From NCBI GenBank assembly GCA_023257515.1, contig JALRCA010000005.1, forward strand, positions 1 to 34,080: a stretch of DNA of 34,080 nt, given 5' to 3'. Origin of the DNA: Aeromicrobium sp. (GTDB lineage Bacteria > Actinomycetota > Actinomycetes > Propionibacteriales > Nocardioidaceae). Below are positions 27,226 through 33,953 of this stretch, piece after piece. Each line of letters starts with the position of its first letter. The stretch's first letter is position 1. A model generated the notes under the pieces. It saw nothing but the letters and a program-made list of their open reading frames with translations. It was not told the origin of the DNA and did not search any database. The position numbers and the translations under genes were made by a program.

Positions 27226-28749
27226 ATGACCGCGACGATCGACACCCCCGTCTCGGGGGCCCCGGCCGGCCCGGAGCGCGAGACGTTCGACTCCTTCGAC
27301 CCCGCCAACGGCGACGTCGTCGGGACCCACCCCGTGCACTCGCGCGAGGACGTCGAGGCCGCCGTCCACCGGGCCCACGACGCATTCGGCTGGTGGGGCT
27401 CGCTCTCGTTCGACGAGCGCGCCGACCACCTGCTCACCTGGCGCAGCGTCATGACGCGCCGCATCGCGCAGCTGGCCGACCTCGTGCACCGCGAGACCGG
27501 CAAGCCGCACGGGGACGCGACGCTCGAGATCGGCATCGCGATCGACCACATCGCGTGGGCCGCCAAGCACGCCGAGAAGGTCCTGGGCCTGCGCAAGGTG
27601 TCCTCGGGCCTCGTGATGGCCAACCAGGCCGCCCACGTCGAGTACAAGCCGCTCGGTGTCGTGGGCGTGATCGGGCCGTGGAACTACCCGGTCTTCACGC
27701 CGGTCGGGTCGATCGCCTACGCGCTGGCCGCGGGCAACACCGTCGTGTTCAAGCCCAGCGAGTACACGCCGGGCGTGGGTCGCTGGCTCGCCGACACGTT
27801 CGCCGAGGTCGTGGGTGGCCGTCCGGTGCTGCAGGTCGTCACCGGCTTCGGCGAGACCGGCAACGCCCTGTGCACCGCGCGCATCGGCAAGCTCGCCTTC
27901 ACCGGCTCGGGCCGTACGGGTCGCAAGGTCATGGCGGCGTGCGCCGAGAACCTGACCCCGGTGATCATCGAGGCCGGCGGCAAGGACTCGCTCATCGTCG
28001 ACGAGGACGCCGACGTCGACGCCGCGGCCGAGGCCGCGCTGTGGGGCTCGATGTCGAACGCCGGACAGACGTGCATCGGCACCGAACGCGTCTACGTGCA
28101 CGAGAAGCGCTTCGACGAGTTCGTCGCCGAGATCACCCGGCAGGCCCGAGGCCTGCGCGCCGCGCCGGACGGCCAGCTCGGCCCGGCCACCATGCCCTCG
28201 CAGCTCGACGTCATCCGCTCCCACGTCCAGGACGCCGTCGACAAGGGGGCGGACGTCGTGCTCGGCGGTCCGGACGCGATCGGCGAGCGCTTCGTGCAGC
28301 CGACCATCCTGACGAACGTGCCGGAGGACTCCACCGAGATCACCGAGGAGACGTTCGGTCCCACCGTCGCGATCAACCCGGTCAAGGACATGGACGAGGC
28401 GATCGCCCGCACCAACGCGACGCCCTACGGGCTCGCCGGTGCGGTGTTCTCGAAGGCGCGCGGTGTCGAGATCGCGCGCCAGGTGCGCTCGGGCATGACC
28501 TCGGTCAACTCGGTCATCGCGTTCGCCGCCGTGCCGTCGCTGCCCTTCGGCGGCGTGGGGGAGTCGGGCTTCGGCCGCATCCACGGCCCGGACGGGCTCC
28601 GGGAGTTCACCTACGCCAAGGCGATCACGCGACAGAAGTTCAAGCCGGCGCTGGCGCTGACGACCTTCGCCCGTGACGCGGTCACCGAAGGCCGTCTGGT
28701 GGCACTCCTGAACGTGCTGCACGGCGGCAGGAAGACCCTGCGTCCCTGA
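27226..28749 (+). CDS. Aldehyde dehydrogenase family protein
   Basis: NAD(P)-dependent aldehyde dehydrogenase of 507 residues. Motifs are GVIGPWNYPVFTPVG (about 148), KPSEYTP, FTGSGRTGRKV, the general base Glu249 in IIEAGGKDS, and the nucleophile Cys283 in GQTCIGTERVYV. The C-terminus has GVGESGFGRIHGPDGL. QTCIGTERVYV and the overall pattern resemble the actinobacterial succinate-semialdehyde dehydrogenase GabD2 group more than betaine aldehyde dehydrogenases; I do not assign a substrate. It starts one base after the GMC oxidoreductase stop, so the two form an operon in which the first product is likely passed to this enzyme. Confidence 0.9.
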   Translation: MTATIDTPVSGAPAGPERETFDSFDPANGDVVGTHPVHSREDVEAAVHRAHDAFGWWGSLSFDERADHLLTWRSVMTRRIAQLADLVHRETGKPHGDATLEIGIAIDHIAWAAKHAEKVLGLRKVSSGLVMANQAAHVEYKPLGVVGVIGPWNYPVFTPVGSIAYALAAGNTVVFKPSEYTPGVGRWLADTFAEVVGGRPVLQVVTGFGETGNALCTARIGKLAFTGSGRTGRKVMAACAENLTPVIIEAGGKDSLIVDEDADVDAAAEAALWGSMSNAGQTCIGTERVYVHEKRFDEFVAEITRQARGLRAAPDGQLGPATMPSQLDVIRSHVQDAVDKGADVVLGGPDAIGERFVQPTILTNVPEDSTEITEETFGPTVAINPVKDMDEAIARTNATPYGLAGAVFSKARGVEIARQVRSGMTSVNSVIAFAAVPSLPFGGVGESGFGRIHGPDGLREFTYAKAITRQKFKPALALTTFARDAVTEGRLVALLNVLHGGRKTLRP

Positions 28750-28765
28750 CGGTTGCGAGGCGCGA

Positions 28766-28784
28766 CGTCCCGCATGGCGGGACG
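28766..28784 (+). terminator. Hairpin after aldehyde dehydrogenase gene
   Basis: CGTCCCGC and GCGGGACG form an 8-bp perfect stem with a 3-nt loop, 17 bases after the stop codon. Flanking CGCGA/TCGCG can extend the stem past a bulge. There is no T-run. Confidence 0.55.
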
Positions 28785-28904
28785 AGTTCGCGCGTCGGTC
28801 GTGCCCTGAGTCTGAGATTCCGCTAAGTTCCTCCCGATGCGTCCGTGTGGCGCGCCGGCCGGGGGACCGCCCGACCGGACCGAACTCAGTGAACAGGGGA
28901 TCCC

Positions 28905-29210
28905 ATGAGCTACCCGTCCGCACCCGCCGGCCAGCCCGGTGGTCAGCCGCCCGCCAACAACCTCGTCTGGGCCATCCTGTCGACGATCTTCTGCTGCGTG
29001 CCGCTCGGCGTCGCCTCGATCGTCTTCGCGGCGCAGGTCAACGGCAAGTGGGCGCAGGGCGACGTCGCCGGTGCCCAGGAGTCCGCCGACAAGGCCAAGA
29101 AGTTCGCCATCTGGGCGGCCGTCGCGGGCGTCGTCCTGGCGATCCTCTACGTGATCTTCTTCGTGGTCGTGGGCATCGGCGCCTCCAGCTCCTCGAGCTC
29201 GAGCTTCTGA
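28905..29210 (+). CDS. CD225/dispanin-family small membrane protein
   Basis: A 101-residue protein with a Pro/Gly/Gln-rich N-terminal tail (1-22), then the CD225 pattern NNLVWAILSTIFCCVPLGV (first helix with paired cysteines), a loop VNGKWAQGDVAGAQESADKAKK, and a second helix (about 66-92) ending in a poly-serine tail. The double cysteine and the KWxxGDxxGAxxxAxKAK loop are family hallmarks. Function in bacteria is unknown. It is followed at once by a strong hairpin. Confidence 0.85.
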   Translation: MSYPSAPAGQPGGQPPANNLVWAILSTIFCCVPLGVASIVFAAQVNGKWAQGDVAGAQESADKAKKFAIWAAVAGVVLAILYVIFFVVVGIGASSSSSSSF

Positions 29211-29225
29211 TCCTGACGACCCTCC

Positions 29226-29271
29226 AGCACCCCACGACGCCCGACCGCGACGGTCGGCGTCGTGGGGTGCT
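29226..29271 (+). terminator. Strong terminator overlapping DUF2752 start codon
   Basis: A stem of 21 base pairs with a single bulged C (29241-29242) and a 3-nt loop: AGCACCCCACGACGCC at the left base pairs with GGCGTCGTGGGGTGCT at the right. It is followed by GCTCTTT. This is the best Rho-independent-type structure in the window. It begins 16 bases after the CD225 gene stop, and the GTG at 29267-29269, the only good start for the next gene, lies in the right arm. Confidence 0.8.
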
Positions 29272-29653
29272 GCTCTTTGCCGGCACGGCCGTCGCGGCGG
29301 TCGCCGCCGCCGGTGTCCTCGCCCGCGTGGATCCGAACCAGCCCGGGCACTACCCGACGTGCCCGTTCCTCGCCGTCAGCGGGCTCTACTGCCCGGGCTG
29401 CGGCTCGCTGCGTGCCGTGCACGCGCTGACCGGGGGCGACGTCGTCACGGCCTGGGAGCGCAACCCGCTGGCCGTCGTCTTCCTCCCCCTGGTCGTCGTC
29501 GCCTGGGGCGCCTGGGGTCTGCGGCTCTCCGGTCGCGACGCGTGGCACCCCACGCGCATCCCGGCCGGCTGGGTCTACGCCCTGCTCGTGGTCGTGCTGT
29601 CCTACTGGGTCCTGCGCAACGTCCCGGGCTGGACGTTCCTCTCACCCGCCTAG
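29267..29653 (+). CDS. DUF2752 membrane protein
   Basis: A 128-residue membrane protein with the DUF2752 core: YPTCPFLAVSGLYCPGCGSLRA (three cysteines), then HALTGGDVVTAWERNPL, flanked by hydrophobic helices at about 1-20, 67-85 and 105-122. The function is unknown; the conserved CPGCG is suggestive of metal or thiol chemistry. GTG 29267 is the only ATG/GTG start before the domain; CTG codons at 29207 and 29213 would be unusual alternatives. The GTG lies within a terminator stem and has no accessible ribosome site, so expression may depend on how that RNA folds or on an internal promoter. Confidence 0.75.
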   Translation: MLLFAGTAVAAVAAAGVLARVDPNQPGHYPTCPFLAVSGLYCPGCGSLRAVHALTGGDVVTAWERNPLAVVFLPLVVVAWGAWGLRLSGRDAWHPTRIPAGWVYALLVVVLSYWVLRNVPGWTFLSPA

Positions 29654-29664
29654 GACCCGCCCGC

Positions 29665-30156
29665 TCAGCGGTAGTTCACGAACTGGACCGCGAAGTCCAG
29701 GTCGGCACTCTTCACGAGCGCGATGACGGCCTGCAGGTCGTCGCGCTTCTTGCTGGTGACGCGCAGCTCGTCGCCCTGGACCTGCACCTTGACGCCCTTG
29801 GGGCCCTCGTCGCGGATGAGCTTGGAGACCTTCTTGGCCTGCTCGGTGCTGATGCCCTGGCTGAACGAGCCGTTGATCTTGACGTCCTTGCCGCTCTGGC
29901 GCGGGTCGCCGGCCTCGAAGGCCTTGAGCGAGATGTTGCGCTTGACGAGCTTCTCCTTGAACACCTCGAGCACGGCCAGGGCCCGCTCGTCGGCGTTCGC
30001 CGTGATCTCGACGCCCTCCTCGCCCTTCCACTCGATGGCCGCCCCGGTGTTCTTGAAGTCGTAGCGCGTGGCGATCTCGCGGGCCGCCTGGTTGAGCGCG
30101 TTGTCCGCCTCCTGGCGGTCCAGCTTGCTGACGATGTCGAACGACGAGTCGGCCAC
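29665..30156 (-). CDS. YajQ-family nucleotide-binding protein
   Basis: A 163-residue protein of the YajQ/UPF0234 family, some members of which bind cyclic di-GMP. Hallmarks are the start [45 protein letters not shown], and the C-terminal [12 protein letters not shown]. The start is GTG at 30156, preceded on this strand by AGGAG; a longer frame to 30420 would cross the tRNA gene and is rejected. It is convergent with the DUF2752 gene and divergent from tRNA-Tyr. Confidence 0.92.
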   Translation of the reverse strand: MADSSFDIVSKLDRQEADNALNQAAREIATRYDFKNTGAAIEWKGEEGVEITANADERALAVLEVFKEKLVKRNISLKAFEAGDPRQSGKDVKINGSFSQGISTEQAKKVSKLIRDEGPKGVKVQVQGDELRVTSKKRDDLQAVIALVKSADLDFAVQFVNYR

Positions 30157-30253
30157 GGGGGTCTCCTGCGGTGCGGGGTGGTCGGGTTTCGTCCAGCCTA
30201 GTGGCCTGCGATAGGGTGTCTCGTCGGTGCCCCGCGTGGGCGCCGCTTCGCGA

Positions 30254-30335
30254 GGCAGGTTGCCCGAGCGGCCAAAGGGAGCTGACTGTAAATCAGCCGG
30301 CAATGCCTTCAGAGGTTCGAATCCTCTACCTGCCA
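30254..30335 (+). tRNA. tRNA-Tyr (GTA)
   Basis: The 82-nt type II tRNA folds fully: acceptor GGCAGGT pairs with ACCTGCC, followed by discriminator A at 30335. The anticodon stem-loop is CTGACTGTAAATCAG with anticodon GTA at 30288-30290. A long variable arm lies between this and the T arm AGAGG-TTCGAAT-CCTCT. The CCA end is not encoded. The long variable arm in a Tyr tRNA is the bacterial norm. Confidence 0.97.
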
Positions 30336-30344
30336 CTCGCCTCG

Positions 30345-30377
30345 ACGGGCCCTCGACCACTGCGGTCGGGGGCCCGT
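30345..30377 (+). terminator. Terminator after tRNA-Tyr
   Basis: ACGGGCCC pairs with GGGCCCGT, with an inner CGACC/GGTCG stem across a 5-nt loop and a small asymmetric bulge. It lies 10 bases after the tRNA 3' end and suits termination of the tRNA transcript. Confidence 0.7.
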
Positions 30378-30456
30378 TCGCGTGCCGTCCCCGCTGGCCG
30401 TGACGATTCCACCGCGACACGCTGGCGTGTCGCGTCGATTCGTCACTGCCAGCGGG

Positions 30457-31362
30457 TCAGTGGCGGTCGACGCCGGCCCGCTCGAGCGCCTCGCGCACGC
30501 CGAGCAGCCGGTGGTCCTCGGGCAGGAGGTCGCGCACGAAGTCGTCCTCGCGAGCGACCATGTCGTGGCTCATGCTCTCGACCAGGGCCCGCACCGTCGC
30601 CGAGGGCAGCGACGTGACCTGGGCGGCGACGAACCCGACCAGGTCGGTCGGCAGCAGCGGTGCGGGGACGCGGGGACGCAGCAGGCCGGCCGCCGACGTG
30701 TAGGCGCCCAGCAGGTCGCCGTAGGTGATGACCTCGGGGCCGGCGACGTCGTACGGGCGCGTGGGGGAGTCCACGACGAGAGCACCCAGAGCTGCCTCGA
30801 GGAGGTCGTCCTCGGCCACGGGCTGCACCCGCGAGGACGCGAGTCGAGGCAGCGCCTGGACGGGGAACCGCCTGCTGATCTGCCCCATGAGCTCGAAGCT
30901 CGTCGACCCCGCACCCAGCACGATTGCCGCGCGCAGCGTGATGGTGGAGGCCTGCGAGGTGCCGAGGAGCTCCTCGACCTCCAACCTGGACGTCAGGTGG
31001 TCCGAGAGGTCGCGATCGGGTTCGAGAGGGACCAGACCGCTGACGTAGACGATGCGGTCCACGCCCGCCGCCGTGCACGCCTCGGCCATGACGCCGGCGG
31101 CCTCGCGGTCCCGCTCGGCGAAGTCGGTGCCCTCCAGCCCGTGCACGAGGTAGAGGACGGCGTCGACGCCCTCGACCGCGGACGCGGTCAGGTCCGCGTC
31201 GGCCGCCTCGTACCGCACGACCTCGACCCGGTCGCGCCAGCCACGCTCGGCGAGGGACTCCGGGCGACGGGCCGCGGCCCGGACGTCGTGACCCTCGAGG
31301 ACGAGCCGAGGGACCAGCAGTCCGCCCAGGTAACCACTGGCCCCGGTGACGAGCACGCGCAT
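30457..31362 (-). CDS. NAD(P)H-binding epimerase/NmrA-like protein
   Basis: A 301-residue extended-SDR-like protein. The nucleotide loop is VTGASGYLGGLLVPRL at the N-terminus, with AAARRPESL as the NADP-preferring segment. DAVLYLVHGLEG follows and VYVSGLVPL marks the Ser strand; the YxxxK pair is not conserved, with DHLTSRLEVEELL in its place. ITLRAAIVLGAGSTSFELM and VQPVAEDDLLEAAL match proteins annotated as NAD(P)H-binding or SDR of unknown role, often with DUF2867-like tails. The substrate is unknown. It is a single gene, downstream of the whiB-linked genes on the same strand with a 35-base gap. Confidence 0.85.
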   Translation of the reverse strand: MRVLVTGASGYLGGLLVPRLVLEGHDVRAAARRPESLAERGWRDRVEVVRYEAADADLTASAVEGVDAVLYLVHGLEGTDFAERDREAAGVMAEACTAAGVDRIVYVSGLVPLEPDRDLSDHLTSRLEVEELLGTSQASTITLRAAIVLGAGSTSFELMGQISRRFPVQALPRLASSRVQPVAEDDLLEAALGALVVDSPTRPYDVAGPEVITYGDLLGAYTSAAGLLRPRVPAPLLPTDLVGFVAAQVTSLPSATVRALVESMSHDMVAREDDFVRDLLPEDHRLLGVREALERAGVDRH

Positions 31363-31397
31363 GATGCGTCAGGGTACGGGTCGTCGCGCGCAGGCCG

Positions 31398-31715
31398 TCA
31401 GTGCCGGGGTCCTGTCGAGGCCAGCACGCCCGCGACCGAACGGTGCATCAGCTCGGCGTGCTCGGTGTGGCTGACGACGGTCGTCGCGACCAGGTCGATC
31501 GTGGTGGGGTCGTCGTCGGTCTCGACGACCACGAAGTGGTCGTGGCCGTCGGTCGAGCGCAGGACCGTCCCGCGGTCCCCGAGGAGCACGGTCAGCGCCT
31601 CGGCCGCCTCGGACGCGTCGGCGAGATCAGAGAGGGCGAAGATCTGGACGCACCACTGGCCCGCCGAGGGAGCCGGACCCGTCGTGGCGTCGAGCTCACG
31701 CACGAGGTCGCTCAC
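31398..31715 (-). CDS. Hypothetical protein coupled to whiB
   Basis: A 105-residue soluble acidic protein starting at GTG 31715, which overlaps the whiB stop codon (GTGA). Predicted order is helix-strand-helix-strand-strand-helix: WCVQIFALSDL, then DASEAAEALTVLL, then GTVLRSTDGHDHFVVVETDD, then TIDLVATTVV. This alpha/beta pattern recalls small regulatory folds such as SPOR or ACT, but I cannot assign a family. No signal peptide or membrane helix. The tight coupling suggests that it works with the WhiB protein or is dosed with it. Confidence 0.75.
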   Translation of the reverse strand: MSDLVRELDATTGPAPSAGQWCVQIFALSDLADASEAAEALTVLLGDRGTVLRSTDGHDHFVVVETDDDPTTIDLVATTVVSHTEHAELMHRSVAGVLASTGPRH

Positions 31716-32008
31716 GCTGCGGCCTCGCGGTCCCGTCGCATCGACAGCATCGCGGCGCGCTCCTCGGCGGTGACGCCACCCCAGATGCCGTACGGCTCCC
31801 GGACCGAGAGGGCGTGGGCGAGGCACTGCTCCTTGACGGGGCACGGTGCGCAGATCGCCTTGGCGGCCGTCTCGCGAGCGCGCCGAGGGGCGCCACGCTC
31901 GAGGTCGGGCGAGAAGAAGCGCTCGACCGAGACGTTGGCGCAGGCCCCCCGCTCCTGCCACTCGTACGACTCGATGATCGGCGCGGGGAGCCGGGTCAGG
32001 TTGGCCAT
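31712..32008 (-). CDS. WhiB-family iron-sulfur regulator (WhiB3/WhiD-like)
   Basis: A 98-residue regulator that probably holds a [4Fe-4S] cluster on Cys23, Cys53, Cys56 and Cys62 (CxxC in ICAPCPV). The G(I/V)WGG turn is GIWGG at 74-78, followed by the basic tail MSRMRRDRE-like segment typical of DNA contact. FFSPDLERGAPR and HALSVREPYGIWGG match the WhiB3 (WhiD in Streptomyces) subgroup better than WhiB1, WhiB2 or WhiB4. Members sense redox or NO and act with the principal sigma factor. The ATG at 32008 has a GAAAGGG ribosome site. It is divergent from a MerR-type gene across a gap with palindromes, and coupled to a small unknown protein. Confidence 0.92.
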   Translation of the reverse strand: MANLTRLPAPIIESYEWQERGACANVSVERFFSPDLERGAPRRARETAAKAICAPCPVKEQCLAHALSVREPYGIWGGVTAEERAAMLSMRRDREAAA

Positions 32009-32058
32009 GGGAGCCCTTTCTGCGAACTGTGACAGAACCTGATGTGAAGTTAGACAAG

Positions 32059-32143
32059 GATTGTTCAGGAGACAATCAGACTGAACAAGTTTCTTGTTCA
32101 AGCATCGCCTGAGCACCGGAATCGCCGAAGTTGAACTTGTTCA
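32059..32143. promoter_or_regulatory. Three palindromes with TTGTTCA half-sites between whiB and merR
   Basis: The 168-base gap 32009-32176 is the most AT-rich part of the window. It holds GATTGT-N7-ACAATC (32059-32077), a perfect 8-bp-arm palindrome TGAACAAGTTTCTTGTTCA (32082-32100), and TGAACTTGTTCA (32132-32143). TTGTTCA or its complement occurs four times. These look like operators for a dimeric regulator controlling both divergent genes; the MerR-type protein is the nearest candidate. Confidence 0.65.
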
Positions 32144-32185
32144 TGTTGCTGGGAACCTGGTCATCGGGCACGTACCGTGTACTTG

Positions 32186-32563
32186 ATGACTGAGGATTCG
32201 ATGCTGGGACATGACCTGCTCGCGACGTGTCGCGCGCTGGGGCCTGGCAGCGGCGTCTCGTGGAGCATCGGGGAGTGCGCCAAGGCCTTCGGGCTCTCGA
32301 CCGCGACCTTGCGGGCGTGGGAGACGCGCTACGGGCTCGAGCCGAGAGACCGCTCAGCCGGAGGCCACCGCCGCTACACGTGCGAGGACCTCGAGAAGCT
32401 GCGCGTCATGACGTCGCTCATGAACCGGGGCGTGCCGGCCCGCGAGGCCGCCGCCCTGGCGCTGGAGTCCCGCGGCGTGCTCGCGGCCGAACGGCTCGAC
32501 GAGGCCGACCTGCTCACGCGCGAGCACCAGGACGCGGGCTCGATGGCTCGGCCGGCCTCCTGA
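32186..32563 (+). CDS. MerR-family HTH regulator (CarH-type N-domain only)
   Basis: A 125-residue protein with a MerR winged helix at about 24-95: WSIGECAKAFGLSTATLRAWETRYGL, SAGGHRRYTCEDLEKLRVM and GVPAREAAALAL. RAWETRYGL and GHRRY are close to the DNA-binding domain of CarH/CarA-type regulators, but no B12-binding domain follows; the remaining 30 residues are charged. Starts are uncertain: GTG 32177, ATG 32186 (possibly leaderless) or ATG 32201, which has GAGGA at 32192-32196. A GGAACC at 32152-32157 and CGT at 32176-32178 might form an ECF-sigma promoter. It is divergent from whiB. Confidence 0.85.
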   Translation: MTEDSMLGHDLLATCRALGPGSGVSWSIGECAKAFGLSTATLRAWETRYGLEPRDRSAGGHRRYTCEDLEKLRVMTSLMNRGVPAREAAALALESRGVLAAERLDEADLLTREHQDAGSMARPAS

Positions 32564-32588
32564 AGCCGGGACGTCCGGTCCGGCGAGG

Positions 32589-32608
32589 GGCCTGCAGCGC
32601 TGCAGGCC
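32589..32608. terminator. Perfect 20-bp palindrome between convergent genes
   Basis: GGCCTGCAGC joined directly to GCTGCAGGCC. It lies 26 bases after the MerR stop and 22 bases before the end of the convergent exported-protein gene. It probably works as a bidirectional terminator, though the hairpin has no separate loop. Confidence 0.55.
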
Positions 32609-32630
32609 ACCGTCGCCGAATCGTGATCGC

Positions 32631-33110
32631 TCAGTCCTCGCCGAGATCCATCCGCTTCGCCGCGGCCTGCACGCGCTTCCCGTAGTCGCCGTCGAGGGCA
32701 TGGCGACGGAAGGCCTGGCGGGCTGCGTCCTTGTCGTCGGACTTGCGGATCTTTGCGAGGTCCCGGCGCATGTCCTTCGGCAGCGTGGCCATGACGAGAC
32801 GCTGATCGACGCGTCGCTCGGCCCTCGCCGCGATCGGCTCGCCGTACTTCCCGCTGCGTGCGTCGGCCCAGATGGAGGCAAGAGCCTCCCGGCGGTCGTC
32901 GCCCTTGAGGGAGCGCGCCTTCGTGAGCTCGGCCGTGAGTGCCTTCCGGTCCGCGTCGCTCGGCTTCGCGGGCGACGCGGACGCAGTCTCCGTCGTGGCC
33001 TCGGACGACGCTGCGACACTGACGACGCCGGCCGCGAGGACCGCGGAGCCGAGCGCGATGCCGAGGGCCAGGGGGCGTCGGCGGGTCGACGTCGAGTGGT
33101 GGGCGGACAT
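32631..33110 (-). CDS. Exported Lys/Arg-rich protein with internal duplication
   Basis: A 159-residue protein of no recognised family. The N-terminus has basic residues (10-12) and a hydrophobic stretch (13-33), a probable signal peptide or anchor, then a Ser/Thr/Ala linker to about 50. The rest is charged and helical. Two repeats of about 38 residues are visible: LTKARSLKGDDRREA with SGKYGEPIAARAERR, and LAKIRKSDDKDAARQ with DGDYGKRVQAAAKRM. Each ends in G-x-Y-G, a spacer and Ala-x-Arg. The ATG follows AAGGAGA on this strand. It is divergent from a response regulator with direct repeats between, so it is a likely target and perhaps an extracytoplasmic partner of that two-component system (inference). 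Confidence 0.75.
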   Translation of the reverse strand: MSAHHSTSTRRRPLALGIALGSAVLAAGVVSVAASSEATTETASASPAKPSDADRKALTAELTKARSLKGDDRREALASIWADARSGKYGEPIAARAERRVDQRLVMATLPKDMRRDLAKIRKSDDKDAARQAFRRHALDGDYGKRVQAAAKRMDLGED

Positions 33111-33160
33111 GTCGTTCTCCTTCTTCGATGGGCTGATGTCCGCCAGCGTCGGTCGTCCGC

Positions 33161-33193
33161 GTGCGAGGAACGTGCGAGGAGTGTTCGAGGACC
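33161..33193. promoter_or_regulatory. Three 11-bp direct repeats, probable response-regulator box
   Basis: GTGCGAGGAAC, GTGCGAGGAGT and GTTCGAGGACC follow one another with an exact 11-bp period; CGAGGA is common to all. OmpR/PhoB-type regulators bind direct repeats with this spacing, on one face of the helix. The block lies 51 bases upstream of the exported-protein gene (-) and 56 bases upstream of the response regulator gene (+), so it could control both. Confidence 0.65.
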
Positions 33194-33248
33194 GTAAGGA
33201 TCGGCGCGGTGGTCGTCCCGACCGGGGTTCCTCGGGTTACATGGCCTC

Positions 33249-33953
33249 GTGTCGTCGCGCGCTGAGAGCAGTCGTGGACCTGGTCCTCGGGGCCTGGTCC
33301 TGGTCGTCGAGGACGAGCCCGCCATCGCCGACGTGCTGCGGCTCTACCTGACGCGGTCCGGACACGGGGTCCACGTCGAGGACACCGGGTCCGGCGCTCT
33401 GTCCGCAGTGCGTCGGCTCCGCCCGTCCGCCGTGGTGCTCGACGTCGGCCTGCCCGATCTGGACGGGCTCGAGGTGTGTCGACGTCTGCGCGCCGACGAC
33501 GACTGGACGCCGGTCCTGTTCGTGACGGCACGCGACGAGGAGGTCGATCGGGTCCTCGGTCTGGAGCTCGGGGCCGACGACTACGTCACGAAGCCGTTCT
33601 CGCCCCGCGAGCTCGTGGCGCGGGTGCACGGGGTTCTGCGACGTGCGGACGGGCCGCCGACGGCGCGACTCGTGCTGGGGTCCGTCGAGCTCGACCTGGA
33701 CACCCGTGAGGTCCGGCTGTCCGGCGCGCCGGTCGACCTGACCGCGACCGAGTTCGACCTGCTCGCGACCCTGGCGCGCCGTCCTGGTCAGGTGTTCTCC
33801 CGCGAGCAGCTGCTCGCCCGGGCCTGGGGCATGGCCGACTACGGTGGCACGCGCACGGTCGACGTCCACGTGGCGCAGCTCAGGGCCAAGCTCGGATCCG
33901 GGGCGCCGATCAGGACCCATCGCGGCGTCGGCTACTCGGGAGCGCCCGCGTGA
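33249..33953 (+). CDS. OmpR/PhoB-family response regulator
   Basis: A 234-residue two-component regulator. The receiver domain (about 15-130) has the acidic pair Glu21/Asp22 (VVEDEPAIADVL), the phosphorylated Asp65 in VVLDVGLPD, the Thr in LFVTARD and the Lys in DDYVTKPFSP. The C-terminal winged helix (about 145-232) has LTATEFDLLATLARRPGQVFSREQLL, then TVDVHVAQLRAKLG and RTHRGVGY. The N-terminal 14 residues are polar and not conserved in the family, so the start may be later, but GTG 33249 is the only clear early start. It overlaps the kinase gene start by 4 bases. The stimulus is unknown. Confidence 0.95.
   Translation: MSSRAESSRGPGPRGLVLVVEDEPAIADVLRLYLTRSGHGVHVEDTGSGALSAVRRLRPSAVVLDVGLPDLDGLEVCRRLRADDDWTPVLFVTARDEEVDRVLGLELGADDYVTKPFSPRELVARVHGVLRRADGPPTARLVLGSVELDLDTREVRLSGAPVDLTATEFDLLATLARRPGQVFSREQLLARAWGMADYGGTRTVDVHVAQLRAKLGSGAPIRTHRGVGYSGAPA

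Noticed and set aside
25641-28749. Calling the pair betA-betB
   Set aside because: No choline transporter, no betI, and the ALDH does not look like BetB; substrate left open.
30157-30420. Upstream extension of the YajQ ORF
   Set aside because: It would run through the tRNA-Tyr gene; GTG 30156 with AGGAG upstream matches the family start.
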